Below the pieces are notes generated by a model. It was not told the DNA's origin, made no database searches, and saw nothing but the letters and a program-made list of their open reading frames with translations. Positions 33,882 to 46,802 of a stretch of DNA of 64,000 nt are shown one piece after another. Within the stretch, counting starts at the first letter, position 1; each line of letters opens with the position of its first letter. The stretch lies in NCBI GenBank assembly GCA_020466095.1, contig CM035806.1, positions 123,582,938 through 123,646,937 on the forward strand. Direction: 5' to 3'. The DNA comes from Chlorops oryzae (Eukaryota > Arthropoda > Insecta > Diptera > Chloropidae). The position numbers and the translations under genes are program-made.

Positions 33882-35266
33882 CACAGTGTCGCGAGTGCTG
33901 CCAAAAATGCTAAAAATCAAGGTTTGAATTGTTAAAAATAAGTTTTGGGACCCGGTTAACAATACCTCCATTAAGAAAAAGCAAAACCAAAAATCTTCTT
34001 ATCTAATGCCATTTAAGCCCAGCACGCCCTCAAAAGTTGCACTTCCAATCACTTATTTATTTCTAAATAAAATTTGTCTTTGAATCGCAATTTTGTAAGA
34101 TGCGTTTTTTGGTTACATTGTGGTCCGACCTTTATGATTTATATATCATATTAAAACATGACATTTCTATTTTCTGGCAACTTTGTTCTTTTTGGACATC
34201 TTGAGCCCATATGTGAAACGCCGTCGCTTTTAAAATACAACTTCAGAGAAGGGATTCTGCAAAAAAAAAAATAAAAGATTTGAAAGGCAATTTTAAAAAA
34301 ACACGAAAAAACACTTTTTTTATTTTTTGATATATCATAATGACGAGTATGTACTAACTTTTAAAACAAAATTCAGCTGCATTGGCCTGCAATGGTGAAA
34401 GTTATGTTTGTTTTTGTAGCGGGAGTGGGAATTAAAATTGGTGAAATTTTTGACGTGTGGATTTTAAAAACAAACGTTTCGCAACCAACTTCGTGTGATT
34501 CTGAAGATAATTAAATTTTTTTATTTTTCAAACCTATTTCTAGTATATAAATACCTTAAATTTTCAATTCGAGGCGGACATGGTAGTGGGCAGATTTTTA
34601 TTATTTTTTATAAGCTTTTTGCATTGATCATGCAATCGATGTAAAGGATTGATACGTCTAAGAAGTAGGGGATGGAGTTTAAAACATGGTGGACATTAAA
34701 GATGGAGCGAAGGGAAAATTTCAGGATTTTAAGCGTCGCTGCATGAAGGAGTCGGGCAAAACATAGTTTCGAACGTATAATTTTTATCTGAACTTTTCGT
34801 TTGAATTTCGGTGTTTTTGTTATGGTGCATTTCTTGTTTTCCAAGGATTGGACTAATTATTTTTATGTTTTGTGATCAATATGTGTTTGAATTTTTCAAC
34901 AAGTACCACATTTACCAATTCCTGCAAACTTTTTCATACAAATTGCAGAGCACTTCCTAATTGATTTGTTTGCCGATTTTGAGTGAGCATGGCCGAAAAA
35001 GTGGGCGTGGCAACCCACTTTTTCTACATTTTTCTAATATTTGTGATCAAAAGAAATCCATGTGCTGAATTTCAAACCTCTAGCTCCAAAAATGCAAATT
35101 TTGGAGTTTCAGTTACAAGGGGGGATGGGTGGCGGGGTGGTTGTATGTTGCTAATTTTTTAAACATTTCTTAATCTTTCCAAAAGTAATGTCCATGCCAA
35201 ATTTCGTTGCTCTAGGGCAACTCCTTCTATTTTTGGCCAAAGAATGTATGAAGACGCGACACTGTG
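33882..35266. mobile_element. Transib-like non-autonomous transposon
   Basis: 1,385 bp with perfect 12-bp inverted ends, CACAGTGTCGCG at the left and CGCGACACTGTG at the right, flanked by a 5-bp duplication CGACG (33877-33881, 35267-35271). CACAGTG-type ends and 5-bp GC-rich duplications are hallmarks of the Transib superfamily, whose transposase is related to RAG1. Internally I see only short frames and no transposase, so it would move only in trans. GTGGGCGTGGC near 35001 recalls INE sequence and may be a nested scrap. An 8-bp hAT interpretation fits the flanks less well. Confidence 0.65.
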
Positions 35267-35437
35267 CGACGTGACGACGTTTTGCTAATTTAACTGTTTA
35301 TCGACATGTGGGCCCGTTCGCATAAATATACATATACAGGGTGTCCCGAAAACTTTTGTAAAAAATCAAACCATCGATAGGTCGAGTCAAGAGAATTTTT
35401 TTTTGTTTGCAGACAAAACTCTCGTGGTACCGTATTC

Positions 35438-35523
35438 GGCTAAAATATTCGGCTTTAAGCCGAAGATTAAGAATTGGCCGATCATGCCGATTACCGAAGC
35501 CGAACCTTCGGTCGGACACTAAA
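35438..35523. mobile_element. Terminal fragment of the CCGACCGAAGG family
   Basis: Complement of TTAGTGTCCGACCGAAGG, with TCGGCTTCGG and mirrored TTCGGCTTTAAGCCGAA. Same family as 7154-7250 and 57532-57590. Confidence 0.45.
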
Positions 35524-35606
35524 TCTGTCTCTAGTGCCTCCGTCACCAGTACTAGTGACCAACTGTACCCCTGCCCATGTATTCTCCTATTGACACTTTG
35601 TATGAG

Positions 35607-35861
35607 CATATCGCACACTAATCACTAAATCGGCACAACTCAAAATTTTGCATTTCTCGGGCAAACGGGCAATAACTCTCGTCGCCTGTAAAAACAATTT
35701 TCTTTATAAATTTATAGTATTCCTTAATAACTGCAGAATCAATTAATATCAATGTTAATTTTCCAAGTGTTCCTTTTCCTGCAGTAAAATGTTGCCGAAC
35801 ATGAAAAAATTGATTGAAAAAATTTTGAATTGTGCCGATTTAGTGATTAGTGTGCGATATG
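35607..35861. mobile_element. MITE, CATATCGCACACTAATCAC ends
   Basis: 255 bp with ~43 bp of almost perfect inverted repeat: CATATCGCACACTAATCACT, then AAATCGGCACAAC. The interior is AT-rich. A relative with similar ends is at 44056-44309. Duplication not clear. Confidence 0.75.
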
Positions 35862-35936
35862 TTCGAGCGGACACCAGTTGACGATTGAACTAGTGATGCT
35901 GTAGAGGCAGCTCATTAGCTAAATGGCTCAGATGGC

Positions 35937-36000
35937 TCAGTGTGAAGAGTCTGGCCTTTCGACCTGAAGGCCCGAGTTCGAATCTCACTCGGTCGGGTGC
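35937..36000 (+). pseudogene. tRNA-like module
   Basis: TGGCTCAGTGTGAAGAG resembles an A box and CGAGTTCGAATCTC a B box; CGAGT/ACTCG can pair. The anticodon position is ambiguous (CTTTCGACC). Stems are too poor for a working tRNA. Confidence 0.45.
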
Positions 36001-36185
36001 CGAATTCTTTTTTTTTTTATAGATAAATTTAAAAAAATTAAGTTATTGAAAATAAGTATAATTCATGGAAATTTTCGCACGAACTGTGAAAGCATTCACG
36101 AGAATTCAGAATGGAAACTTTTCTTTCTCTCTTCTCACCCATAAGAATCCATGAGAATAATCCTCCGAATTTTACGATTTTTCCA

Positions 36186-36266
36186 CTTTTGCTCGCTTGC
36201 CCTGAGATTCGAACACGAACCTTCGGATTGATGATCGGACATGCTAACCATTACGCTACGGAGCCT
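36186..36266 (-). pseudogene. tRNA-like module, opposite strand
   Basis: On the minus strand, TAGCGTAATGGTTAGCATG (A-box region) and GTGTTCGAATCTCAGG (B box) lie in tRNA spacing. The anticodon stem does not form. It lies ~190 bp from the plus-strand module and faces it. Confidence 0.5.
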
Positions 36267-37066
36267 TCTGATTTTCACGCGGCAAATTCATAATATGAAT
36301 GCTCTTGAAAATGGAACTGTAGACCTCCTCGTTGACCATGACTATAGAATGACAGTGGTGACGAAGGGGTCAATTTGCCCCGCATTTACTGCAGGGTACA
36401 GTCCGTTTCATGACTATAGAAAAAATAATTCATAGTAGAAGTTTCAGTGCTTCAAATTCTACTTTGTCTCGTAAAAAAAAAAATTATCTACAAAATAAAA
36501 AAAATTTCGACCTCCATATAATTTGTACCGATATTTTCAAGATAACTTGGTTCTGGTTCCAGCCAGTTGCGATATTATCTTTGATAATATGAAAGCGATA
36601 CACTGTTTGATTTTCGTTTAGAAGCGGAACAGTCTTCAGTTGTTCATTTCCTAGATATTCAGTGCCATTAAGCAGTTGCTAAACTGAACTTTTTGAACCA
36701 AATGCACCCCTCAGGAGTTATAAGGGAAAGAAAGAAATTTGCAGTTGTTTTAGAAAAAAATTAGTAACTTCTAAACCTTGCGTTTCAGGAAATTTTCACG
36801 CATCTCGACAGAGAATTGTCTGGCCTTTCTGTGCGTATACAATTTTCTTATACTCTTTTGCAATCCTTTAAGATTTTTTTTTGCCATCAAAGTCAAAATT
36901 TTGAAATTTTCTTTACATTTTTGGACTTTGGAAGCCATTTTGGTATGAAAAATGACCTATTAACTCATAATTTTCTTATATTTCCCCCTCCCATACGATT
37001 TTTTGTTCGCAATGACCTCCTCTATCAACCCTATAAACAAAATTCACTCGGGAACGGAACACCCTG

Positions 37067-37373
37067 TATATATATATTTTTTATATAAATTTTCAGTTGA
37101 TATAAAACATCTGTTTGTATGGAAAAAATATGACCTTTTCCAAACAACAGCAATTTAATGCGAATAAAAACATTGAAAATATCTACAGTGCGGTCCCTTT
37201 AATGCGGACACTTTGGTGATGTTTTCCTAAAACTAACCAGTTCCTCCAAGTATGTACATAAAATTTCTGCTAATATTTTTTTCTATAGTTATGAAACGCA
37301 CTAGAGTGCAAAAGATACATACGCTCAAATATCACGCGGGTAAAGTGAGAGGAGAACAACCTCCGATAAAACA

Positions 37374-37405
<32 letters not shown>

Positions 37406-37554
37406 TCAACGTTTGAAGCTTTTTTCCCCCTGAGAGCTTTGGAGGCTAGACAGAGCAATTAAACACGCATACAATTTATAAAAAATTTTAATCTCACAAT
37501 GCGTTCAATTTTTAGTATTTTGAGAAGTTTTTACCTAGGGACCCTAGGTGCAGT
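37067..37554. other. Non-coding; pogo-like end and A run
   Basis: TA + CAGTGCGGTCCCTTTAATGC at 37186 resembles a pogo-type terminus without a partner. An A run lies at 37372-37400. Confidence 0.4.
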
Positions 37555-37840
37555 TAGGGATGCAAACGATACATCGATGTTTCGGAGGCATCGATGTTTT
37601 GACATTCAACATCGATGTTTTAATCGGTCTTGCTTGAATTATTGATATTATGTTAATTGTAATAAGCTTAAAAGAAGCTATATTATCAAAACGATCAAAT
37701 GATTTTAATTTTTAAATTTAATTTCAAAAACATCGATACATCGTATTGAAAAGTCGATGTTTTCAACATCGATGTTTAACATCTTAAAAACATCGATGTT
37801 CTAAAATCGATGTTTTTTTTTTAACGATGTTGCATCTCTA
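37555..37840. mobile_element. hAT MITE rich in ACATCGATGTT
   Basis: 286 bp with ends TAGGGATGCAAACGA and ATGTTGCATCTCTA, flanked by GGTGCAGT (37547-37554) and GGTACAGT (37841-37848), one mismatch. Subterminal ACATCGATGTT palindromes recur at least five times, as expected of transposase-binding repeats. Confidence 0.75.
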
Positions 37841-38021
37841 GGTACAGTACTTTTTTGTTCGTCCTAAAGAGATTTAAGAGTATAAATATAAGTATATATT
37901 AATACATTTGATCAGGCTTTCTACGAATAGATAGATAACAACACACTATACCTATTCTTTGAAAAGTACCCAAACTCGCCATCTACCTTGCCATGCCCAC
38001 TCTTCAAAATACCCATATATA

Positions 38022-39621
<1,600 letters not shown>

Positions 39622-39627
39622 TATGTA

Positions 39628-40478
39628 AGGTAACTGACCCAAATAAGGCCATGCTAACGGTTTTTGCCACAGAGGCGAAAATTGGTTTAACTTAGAGAGA
39701 GTTTGGATCTTAATCACTTTTATTTAACCTTTTCTTTATCAGAAAATGTACAAAATAGTACAAAAAAGTGTTTATAAGTATTCATTTCAGACATTTTATA
39801 AATTGTCCTGTTTTTGCCATATTAGGAACCCCATGTCTAAATAAGGCCCAATGCTGATTGCTCTCAAAAACGTGCGAACAAATAAAGAAAAAGATAAAAT
39901 TATTATTTAATTTCACAGCTCTTCTTATATAAAATAAACTAGGCATTATCAATAATAATTTTTTTAACTTGCTGTCGATTGCAGTGAAAGGGTTTCTTTC
40001 TCATTGCTTTTAACTGCTTGGTATATTAAGGTCCATTTAGGGCCTCAAAAAAAAATTTTTTTTTAGAACCAAAGCGACTATTGTGGGCCTTTTAAGACCA
40101 CTCAATATTATTTCTTCCACAACATTTTATTCGGAATACAACAAAGCCAGGGTTTTTCTCCCAACCTTTTTATTTTGAATAAAGTCTGACTTTTTGTATG
40201 GGCATCAAGACTTTACCAAATTACCAACAACTTTTAGAAAATCTTTGTTCTTCTTCTCACGCAATATTAGATCAAGCACGTTGTTTTCACTTCTGCCGAC
40301 TTCGTTGGATGGTCACTATTCACTCAGCTACGCAATCGACGCAAATTTTTTTTTGCTTTGTGAAGTAAATATAAAGGCTTTAGAACATGCCAAAAATCAT
40401 TATGCTGAGAGTGCTAGAAATATGTTTTCTGAAAATCGGGCCTTATAAAGGCGTTGGCTTTATTTGGCTGAACCACCT
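39628..40478. mobile_element. TIR element, AGGTAACTGACCCAAATAA family, copy 2
   Basis: TA-flanked and longer than copy 1 at 29107-29600. Left AGGTAACTGACCCAAATAAG, right TTATTTGGCTGAACCACCT. A second CAAATAAGGCCC block occurs near 39840. It starts 4 bp after the Tc1 duplication. Confidence 0.65.
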
Positions 40479-40701
40479 TATATTCATTCAAATAATGGAA
40501 ACTTGGAGTAACATTCGGGCTCTTGCTTACAACTCTCAATGACCCAATCCAACCATGTAAAAAATGGAAACCTTCATTTAAACTCAGGTAAGAGCGCTAT
40601 TGTCATGTCAACTTCTGGAGATTTTCAAGACCACAGTGGGAGCTTCTGTTCATTTACTTTAGCAAAAACCCACTCCACCCTTCTTTTTTTTTTTTTTTTT
40701 T

Positions 40702-42120
40702 TGTCGGGCCACTTATAAAACTTTTGTAAATTTAATCGGAGGCTTCAATTCCATTGAAACAACTCGAAAATTCCAGATTATAGAGCTGTTTTGTAGGTTT
40801 TCATAACAGACCCTAGTACTGGATGTACTCCTTAAAATGGTCTCATCAAGCCCAATCTTCGAGTTATTCGTACTCATGTCCCTAATACATACATATGGGG
40901 CAAAACACGTCAAGTGTACCATCGGCAAAATTTTTTCTCCCCGATTTGGATGAAACTTGGTACAGTTGTTAAGATGTAAGAGTACGTTAAATGTGCAAAA
41001 AAATAGTAAATTTTAATCACAGGTTGCCGAGATACAGGGTGTCAAAGTTTAGATTTTTGCTTCGAAGAACATATTTCATTGAATTACAATGGGGCTAAAA
41101 TCGCCTCGCTTCAAAAATTTTTCGAATGTTTCTTAAAACAAATTTTCGGAACTTTTCGAAAACAATACTTAAAAAATTTTTCGATAACGGTAAATGAGGA
41201 AAATTTGGCATTTTAATTTTATTTCTCGATTTTCTGGAGAGACGTCATTTTTTTATTTTTAGTTTTTAATTTTGAAATAAAGCTTAGTTCTTCCCTTTTA
41301 AATTGATGCATAAATCAGAATGGGCGGACCATGATTAGTGCTCCAAATACACCTTTGAAGATGCTTACCTAGCATATTTCCCTCAATATCCACTCAGCGA
41401 GCGCATTGTCAAGCGCAATCGTTGCGTGCTGTTTTGATATGTGCACATACGAGTATAGGCATTGTTCGCTCGCTCAGTGGTTATTGAGGGAAATATGCTA
41501 GGTAAGCATCTTCAAAGGTGTATTTGGAGCACTAATCATGGTCCGCCCATTCTGATTTATGCATCAATTTAAAAGGGAAGAACTAAGCTTTAATTCAAAA
41601 TTAAAAAACAAAAATAAAAAAATGACGTCTCTCCTAGAAAATCAAGAAATAAAATTAAAATGCCAAATTTTCCTCATTTACCGTTATCGAAAAATTTTTT
41701 AAGTATTGTTTTCGAAAAGTTCAGAAAATTTGTTTTAAGAAACATTCGAAAAATTGTTGAAGCGAGGCGATTTTAGCCCCATTGTAATTCAATGAAATAT
41801 GTTCTTCGAAGCAAAAATCTAAACTTTGACACCCTGTATCTCGGCAGCCTGTGATTAAAATTTACTATTTTTTTGCACATTTAACGTACTCTTACATCTT
41901 AACAACTGTACCAAGTTTCATCCAAATCGGGGAGAAAAAATTTTGCCGGTGGTACACTTGACGTGTTTTGCCCCATATATCGAATGTCTTCAACTCAAAT
42001 AGCTCAGCTCATTTGATAAGACGGACGGACGGAAATTCCAAAATCGAATCTCCTGGTGATGCTGATTCATACACGCACAAACCCAGTGTACCCTCGCCAC
42101 AGAGTGATGTGTCGGGTATA
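40702..42120 (-). mobile_element. INE subfamily A, split by a palindrome
   Basis: 40702-40895 holds CAGACCCTAGTACTGGATG and related minus-strand sequence. 41976-42120 holds TCTCCTGGTGATGCTGATTC and the 5' end complement GATGTGTCGGGTATA. The 1,080-bp palindrome lies between. Confidence 0.7.
40896..41975. mobile_element. Long palindromic foldback element
   Basis: TGGGGCAAAACACGTCAAGT at the left and its complement at the right, TA on both sides. Arms of ~510 bp (to ~41408 and from ~41465) look over 95% identical around a ~55-bp spacer. GAGATACAGGGTGTCAAAG and TTCGATAACGGTAAATGAG occur in each arm. Transcription from either strand would give a very long hairpin RNA. It is non-coding. A partial left arm recurs at 63449. 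Confidence 0.85.
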
Positions 42121-43977
42121 AAAATCCCACAATGATGACCAACCAATATGGGCGGGCAGGGAAGTGGCGCGTTAAAAGCTGATTCAGTAACTTTCACGAA
42201 CAAGCTTGAGGCTTACTACTGGGACGGGACACCCTCAAAATGTGCAGGTTGATAGACCGTTGTTTTACATATTACATAGTCTTGTGGAACAATCCCGTGG
42301 GATTTCAGTGACATCCGATCGTCTTGGCTTTCCGGCTCCGCCCTACTCGGTTCGAATTGACCAGAATCATCTTCTGGGCTATTTGCATATGAGTTTACCT
42401 CCGAAACTTGATGGCATTTATTTATGAAGTACGTACATCATACTGAGCACCTCCCACGAAAAAGCAAAACAGTCAACAATTTAAAAGAGAGAGGAGCCGC
42501 ATATCATGTGTCTCTAATTGTTGTGTTAACGGTTTTGAGTTGCAGTGCTTGTGGTCGCAGAGGTGATTGTGGTAATGGTCCGAGCTCGGTTATGAAATGA
42601 GTCTCAAACTGCATAGCTCGTCCGTCAAAAGATAAGCTATATATGTGGAACGGGTTCTTCGTCTGTCCATGTCAACTTGGAATTCGGAATGCCATTTGGA
42701 CGCATCACAAAGTGAAAGCACTACGTAATCGTTCGTAAAGTAAAGTAACGCAACGCAACGCAACGCAATATCGTGTCGCATTCAAGTGTCATAAAATGTT
42801 GCGATTACGTAGCCTCAATACACATTCTTCGATTTTCTTTTTCATGAAATTTTTCACATATGTATACATACATATGTATATACATTGAAACATAAATTTT
42901 TTTTTTTCAGAATATAAGTAGGTGGAGATTAGATTATATTCAGGCCTATTAGGAGGAATCAGGGACGCAAGGCCCAGAGGCCCTGCATCTTATGCAGCGT
43001 TATGTTGGTATTTTGGGTCCTCTTTTCCGTCGCAGTGCGTCTCCTTGACGAAAAACAAAAGTGTGACCAGAAAAAAAAAAACATATGTCATCACTGCATT
43101 TTCAAAGGAGTACCTCCTCCATTCGCACCCACATTTGGTCCCATTCAGTCCCACATTTTTTCCCCCATTTGGTCCCACATTTGTCTCATTTGGTCAAATA
43201 TGGTCTTAAATTTGGTCCCATTTGGTCGAATTTGATCCCAAATTTGGTACTATTTGTTCCCATTTGTTTTGTTCTAGTATGACCTCCATCTTCCATCATT
43301 TTGACACAAAGTTCTCGACCCTCAGCTCACAGTGGCCTATTAATAACTCTTTAGTCGCAGCCTACATAGGAAGCCTTTTACTCTTTACCACAATCTCGCA
43401 TCTCTCCAGCCGATCCAAGGAAAACTCGTCATGTGGACCTTCTCGTGCAAACATTTTTTCGCCATTTAAATTTTGTTCAATTGAAGCTTTTTTTCGTCTT
43501 CTTGCCATAATTTAGAAATCTAAATTCGAACATAAAGCAGAAACATTTGGATTTGTTTTTTTAACAGCTGCCATTCGAGGAATTTGGTATCCGAATATTC
43601 ACAGGTTTTTTTTTTTTTTTGCTTCTCTCTATCGCTAACATTTGTTTTCTTCTTTTTTTATGTCAGTTGATCGACTTTGTTTACTTTACGTGTTTTTTTC
43701 TAATTATTTAATTTAGTTTTTTTTTTTTTTTTTTTGTTTTTGCTATAAGGTCTTTTCGCCTTTTTCAGTTTGTGTGGGCTGATCGCGGGACTTTTTGAAG
43801 GCCCATTTTGCTAATGTTGAGCATTTGAAGCGGTTTAAAAAACACATTTTTAAGTTTTATATTGCGCTCCCTAATCAGGTGCGGATACAAGGGGAGGGGG
43901 GCGTTGTGACTTGTTACTAGGATTTCTATTCTATGCCAGCATGTATACGAATAAGGCTGTTTAAAAACATTTATTTT
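42121..43977. other. Mostly single-copy-looking sequence
   Basis: No conserved frame. CAACGCAACGCAACGCAA near 42750, TTTGGTCCCA repeats at 43130-43262, and T runs near 43606 and 43718. Frames of up to 97 codons lack family resemblance. Confidence 0.4.
43131..43262. repeat. Irregular TTTGGTCCCA repeat
   Basis: About eight imperfect copies of (C/A)ATTTGGTCCCA with 12-20-bp spacing. Degenerate tandem repeat of unknown origin. Confidence 0.6.
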
Positions 43978-44825
43978 TATACCCAGTGTAAGCAGGGTAT
44001 ATTAGTTTTCTGCGAATCTTGAACAAGCAAGAATTAAGCTCCGTAGATATAGACATATATCGCACCCTGGCAACTAAAGCGACACAACTCAAAATCTTTG
44101 AATTTTGAGTTATGATGTGGATCTTATTCCTAAGTTACCTGTCTACCTGCAGGAAAAATTCCATTCCGTTTTTCCTATTATAAAAGCCCGAAAAAAAGCC
44201 GTTATGCCTTTCTTCTTGCTTTGATTGACGCTGCGATGCATTTTGTTTATCGCGTTTTCTGAAAAATGGCAAATTTTGAGTTGTGTCTCTTTAGTTGCCG
44301 TGATGCGATATGTACATTCTTGATCAGGATCAAAAACTGAATCGATTTAGACATGTCCGTCCGTCTGTGGTCGGATCTCCTCCGAAACAGCTGGACCAAC
44401 CAAGTCGAAATTTGACACACAGGTATATCGGGATCAGAGTATGATCCTAAGTAAAAATGGGAGACATTCGACCACTGCCACGCCCACAAATCAATTTAAT
44501 GTGTTTTCAGTAAAATGCTTGTAACTTGCGAACCACTCAACACGTAAACTACGAAAAGGGACATATCCTGCAAAAAGTGGACGCCGTCCTCATCGAGCCA
44601 CGCCCACAAATAAAGGTTTATCGTAACTTGTAAAGTAAAAGGCGTAGAAGCTTCAAATTCGCAACATAGGTTGACCAAGGCGAATGAAAGGTATAGGAAA
44701 AAAATGTATGTGGCCCGCCCACTGCCACGCCCACAAATGGATATTTTTCGTAACATAGTGCGCCAATAATGTCGGGACGCTGGGTATTTAAAAGTCGGGC
44801 TTGACCGACTTTAGCTTTCTTATTT
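43978..44825 (+). mobile_element. INE-like subfamily B, split by a MITE
   Basis: Starts TATACCCAGTGTAAGCAGGG and ends GACCGACTTTAGCTTTCTTA. It aligns with 30088-30724. A 254-bp MITE lies at 44056-44309. Confidence 0.8.
44056..44309. mobile_element. MITE, TATCGCA...TGCGATA ends
   Basis: TATCGCACCCTGGCAACTAA and complement TTAGTTGCCGTGATGCGATA, extended by GACACAACTCAAAAT in both arms. GACACAACTCAAAAT versus GGCACAACTCAAAATT links it to the MITE at 35607-35861. Confidence 0.7.
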
Positions 44826-44867
44826 TTATATGAATTTATGTATAACTTTTTCGACTTTAAGACCAAC

Positions 44868-45548
44868 GCCTGATCAGCGTCACTAGGAGATTCGATTTAG
44901 CCATGTCCGTCTGTCTGTTTGTATACAGTTTTCTTACCGAAGGAGTTGAGCTATCTTGAAATTTACTATGCGTGAGTAAGAAAAAGTTCGATAATGGACC
45001 CGATCGGACCATTTCTAGGGGTACCTCCCGTATTAGGGTCTGTTATGAAAACAACAAAAACTGCTCTAAAACCGGATTTTTTTCAAGCTGTATTGATGAA
45101 ATTTGATATTTGAACATGTTTAAAGGCAAGTAAAGTGATTTCCAAAAATTAGAAAAGTGGGCGTGGCAGAAGGGCGTTTTTCGAAAATGGTCTCCTAGAC
45201 CCGAAATTCAAATGGGACTTGAAGGAAATTTGGCACTTATGCTGCCTTTGTAGCCATGAACATTCTCTCCAAAAATTTTGATCATTCCATTATTGAGGGT
45301 ACCTCCAGTGCAAGGGGCTGCTAGAAAAATCCCACAACTGCCCCATAATCGGACTTTTTTTTTTTAAATAAGTATTTCAATGTAACTTATCGGTGTATGG
45401 TCCCTTTATGGCCTTAAAACCCTCTAGAATATTCTTTCTTAATGCTCGTGTTTTTTGGGCGCATTTTAAAAATTATTTAAACATGTAAAATGTCTGTGTC
45501 GGGTATTTTTTTTGTCTGGCTCGCCTGACTGTAACACCCTTACTTCTT
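44868..45548 (+). mobile_element. INE subfamily A, 5'-truncated
   Basis: Starts within CTGATCAGCGTCACTAGG and ends GGCTCGCCTGACTGTAACACCC plus TTACTTC. The terminal G and hairpin are slightly mutated. Confidence 0.75.
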
Positions 45549-45744
45549 TGGTTTTTTTTTTTTGCATCACCAACATTTAAAATTAAGAAGTAAAAAAAAA
45601 ATTTTCTTATTTTTATGCCCCAATGAAATATGCCATTTTCTGGCATAATTTTTCGAAAACTACAAAATAACTTAAATAGTGTGATAAAAAGTTTAGGGAG
45701 CGAGCAATGAAGCCAAAAAAAGAAAAAGTCGTATCTATAGATAT

Positions 45745-46582
45745 TAGGGTGGGTCGATTTGTATGGAGCGAAAAATCGGACATAAGCGTATAGCATAAAC
45801 TTAAACTAGATGAAATTCTAAGAAAATTTTGCCTACAAACCTAGGGTCTAAATTGAACTCCTAGCTCGCGTAAATCAACCTCAAAATATTATATTGCTTT
45901 TGGGATCCATGGAAAATATGTGTTTACATTAATTTTTATTGTAAGGAAGCATGAAAATCTAAGTGAATTCATTTCAATCTGGACTTTTATGGTAGAAAAC
46001 TTTCCCAGCTTTTAGAATATGACCCGAGCTTTAAAAAGCTTTCTCTTTAAAATCAAAATTTGGCAGCATTAAAAAAATAAATAAAATTCAATTTAAACAA
46101 AACAAAAGAATTTGACACTTTGTTCGAAAAAGGCTTTCAAATTTTCATTTTAAAGTGAAAGACCAGTGTGCGTGTTTATGTACTCTTGCCTATACATTTC
46201 CCTTCATGTGTCGGTGTGCCGCACACGTGATTTTTTCACAAAAACTATATTTCGTAGTCAAGATTTTTTTTGTACTGCAACGACAGTTGGAAATTTAACA
46301 ATTTTAGGGTTTGCTTTGCAAGAGATTAATATCTTGAATTTTTTCCGCGATTCTTAAAATCTTTGAAAAACCGTAACCGGAACGAAAGGATACCGAAACC
46401 AAAATAGTTTTTTTCAGAACGAAACCGTAATCGAAACCATAATCATTTCATAACCAAAACCATAACCCGAACGTTATTTGTGTCGTCTGCACGCCCTGGT
46501 TTGCAGGCAAAATTTTCTTAGAATTTCATCTAGTTTAAGTTTATGCTATGCGCTTTTTCGAAAAAAAAATCGACCCACCCTA
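45745..46582. mobile_element. hAT element, TAGGGTGGGTCGATTT ends
   Basis: 838 bp with inverted ends TAGGGTGGGTCGATTT / AAATCGACCCACCCTA and a perfect 8-bp duplication ATAGATAT (45737-45744, 46583-46590). Subterminal GATGAAATTCTAAGAAAAT is mirrored. It carries a truncated CAGGGCGTGC element (46163-46498) and lies 221 bp upstream of the Lasp exon. Confidence 0.85.
46163..46498. mobile_element. Truncated CAGGGCGTGC hAT, right part
   Basis: Matches the 22735-23991 element from GTGTGCGTGTTTATGTACTC to the end GCACGCCCTG, with a ~500-bp internal deletion after CACACGTG. The left terminus is missing. Confidence 0.75.
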
Positions 46583-46802
46583 ATAGATATACATACAACA
46601 TACATATTTAGAAAGGGAGAAAGGAGTTTTTGGGGAAAGTCTGCGGTTTTCTTTTTCTTCGCGAAAATGTATTAAAATTTGAAACGACTTTTTTTAAGCA
46701 AACTTTGAAAGAGTCCCGGTTTGCAAGATCCGGTATTCAGATCCATATTAGTTTCAACATTTATGTCATAATATTAAATTATGTTTTATTGTTTATTTTC
46801 AG

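Larger units (their letters stand above)
35337..37066. mobile_element. Mariner-type composite remnant
   Basis: TA-flanked ends CAGGGTGTCCCG and CGGGAACGGAACACCCTG are inverted over a short stretch. The interior is a mosaic of other repeats (hAT fragment, 255-bp MITE, two tRNA-like modules). No mariner transposase is recognisable, so the pairing of the two ends could be coincidental. Confidence 0.45.

Noticed and set aside
35937..36266. Functional tRNA genes facing each other
   Set aside because: B boxes are good but acceptor and anticodon stems do not pair, so they are listed as tRNA-like pseudogenes.
41035..41065. CAGGGTGTCAAAG as a mariner terminus like 35337
   Set aside because: It is internal to both arms of the palindrome at a fixed place and is not TA-flanked.
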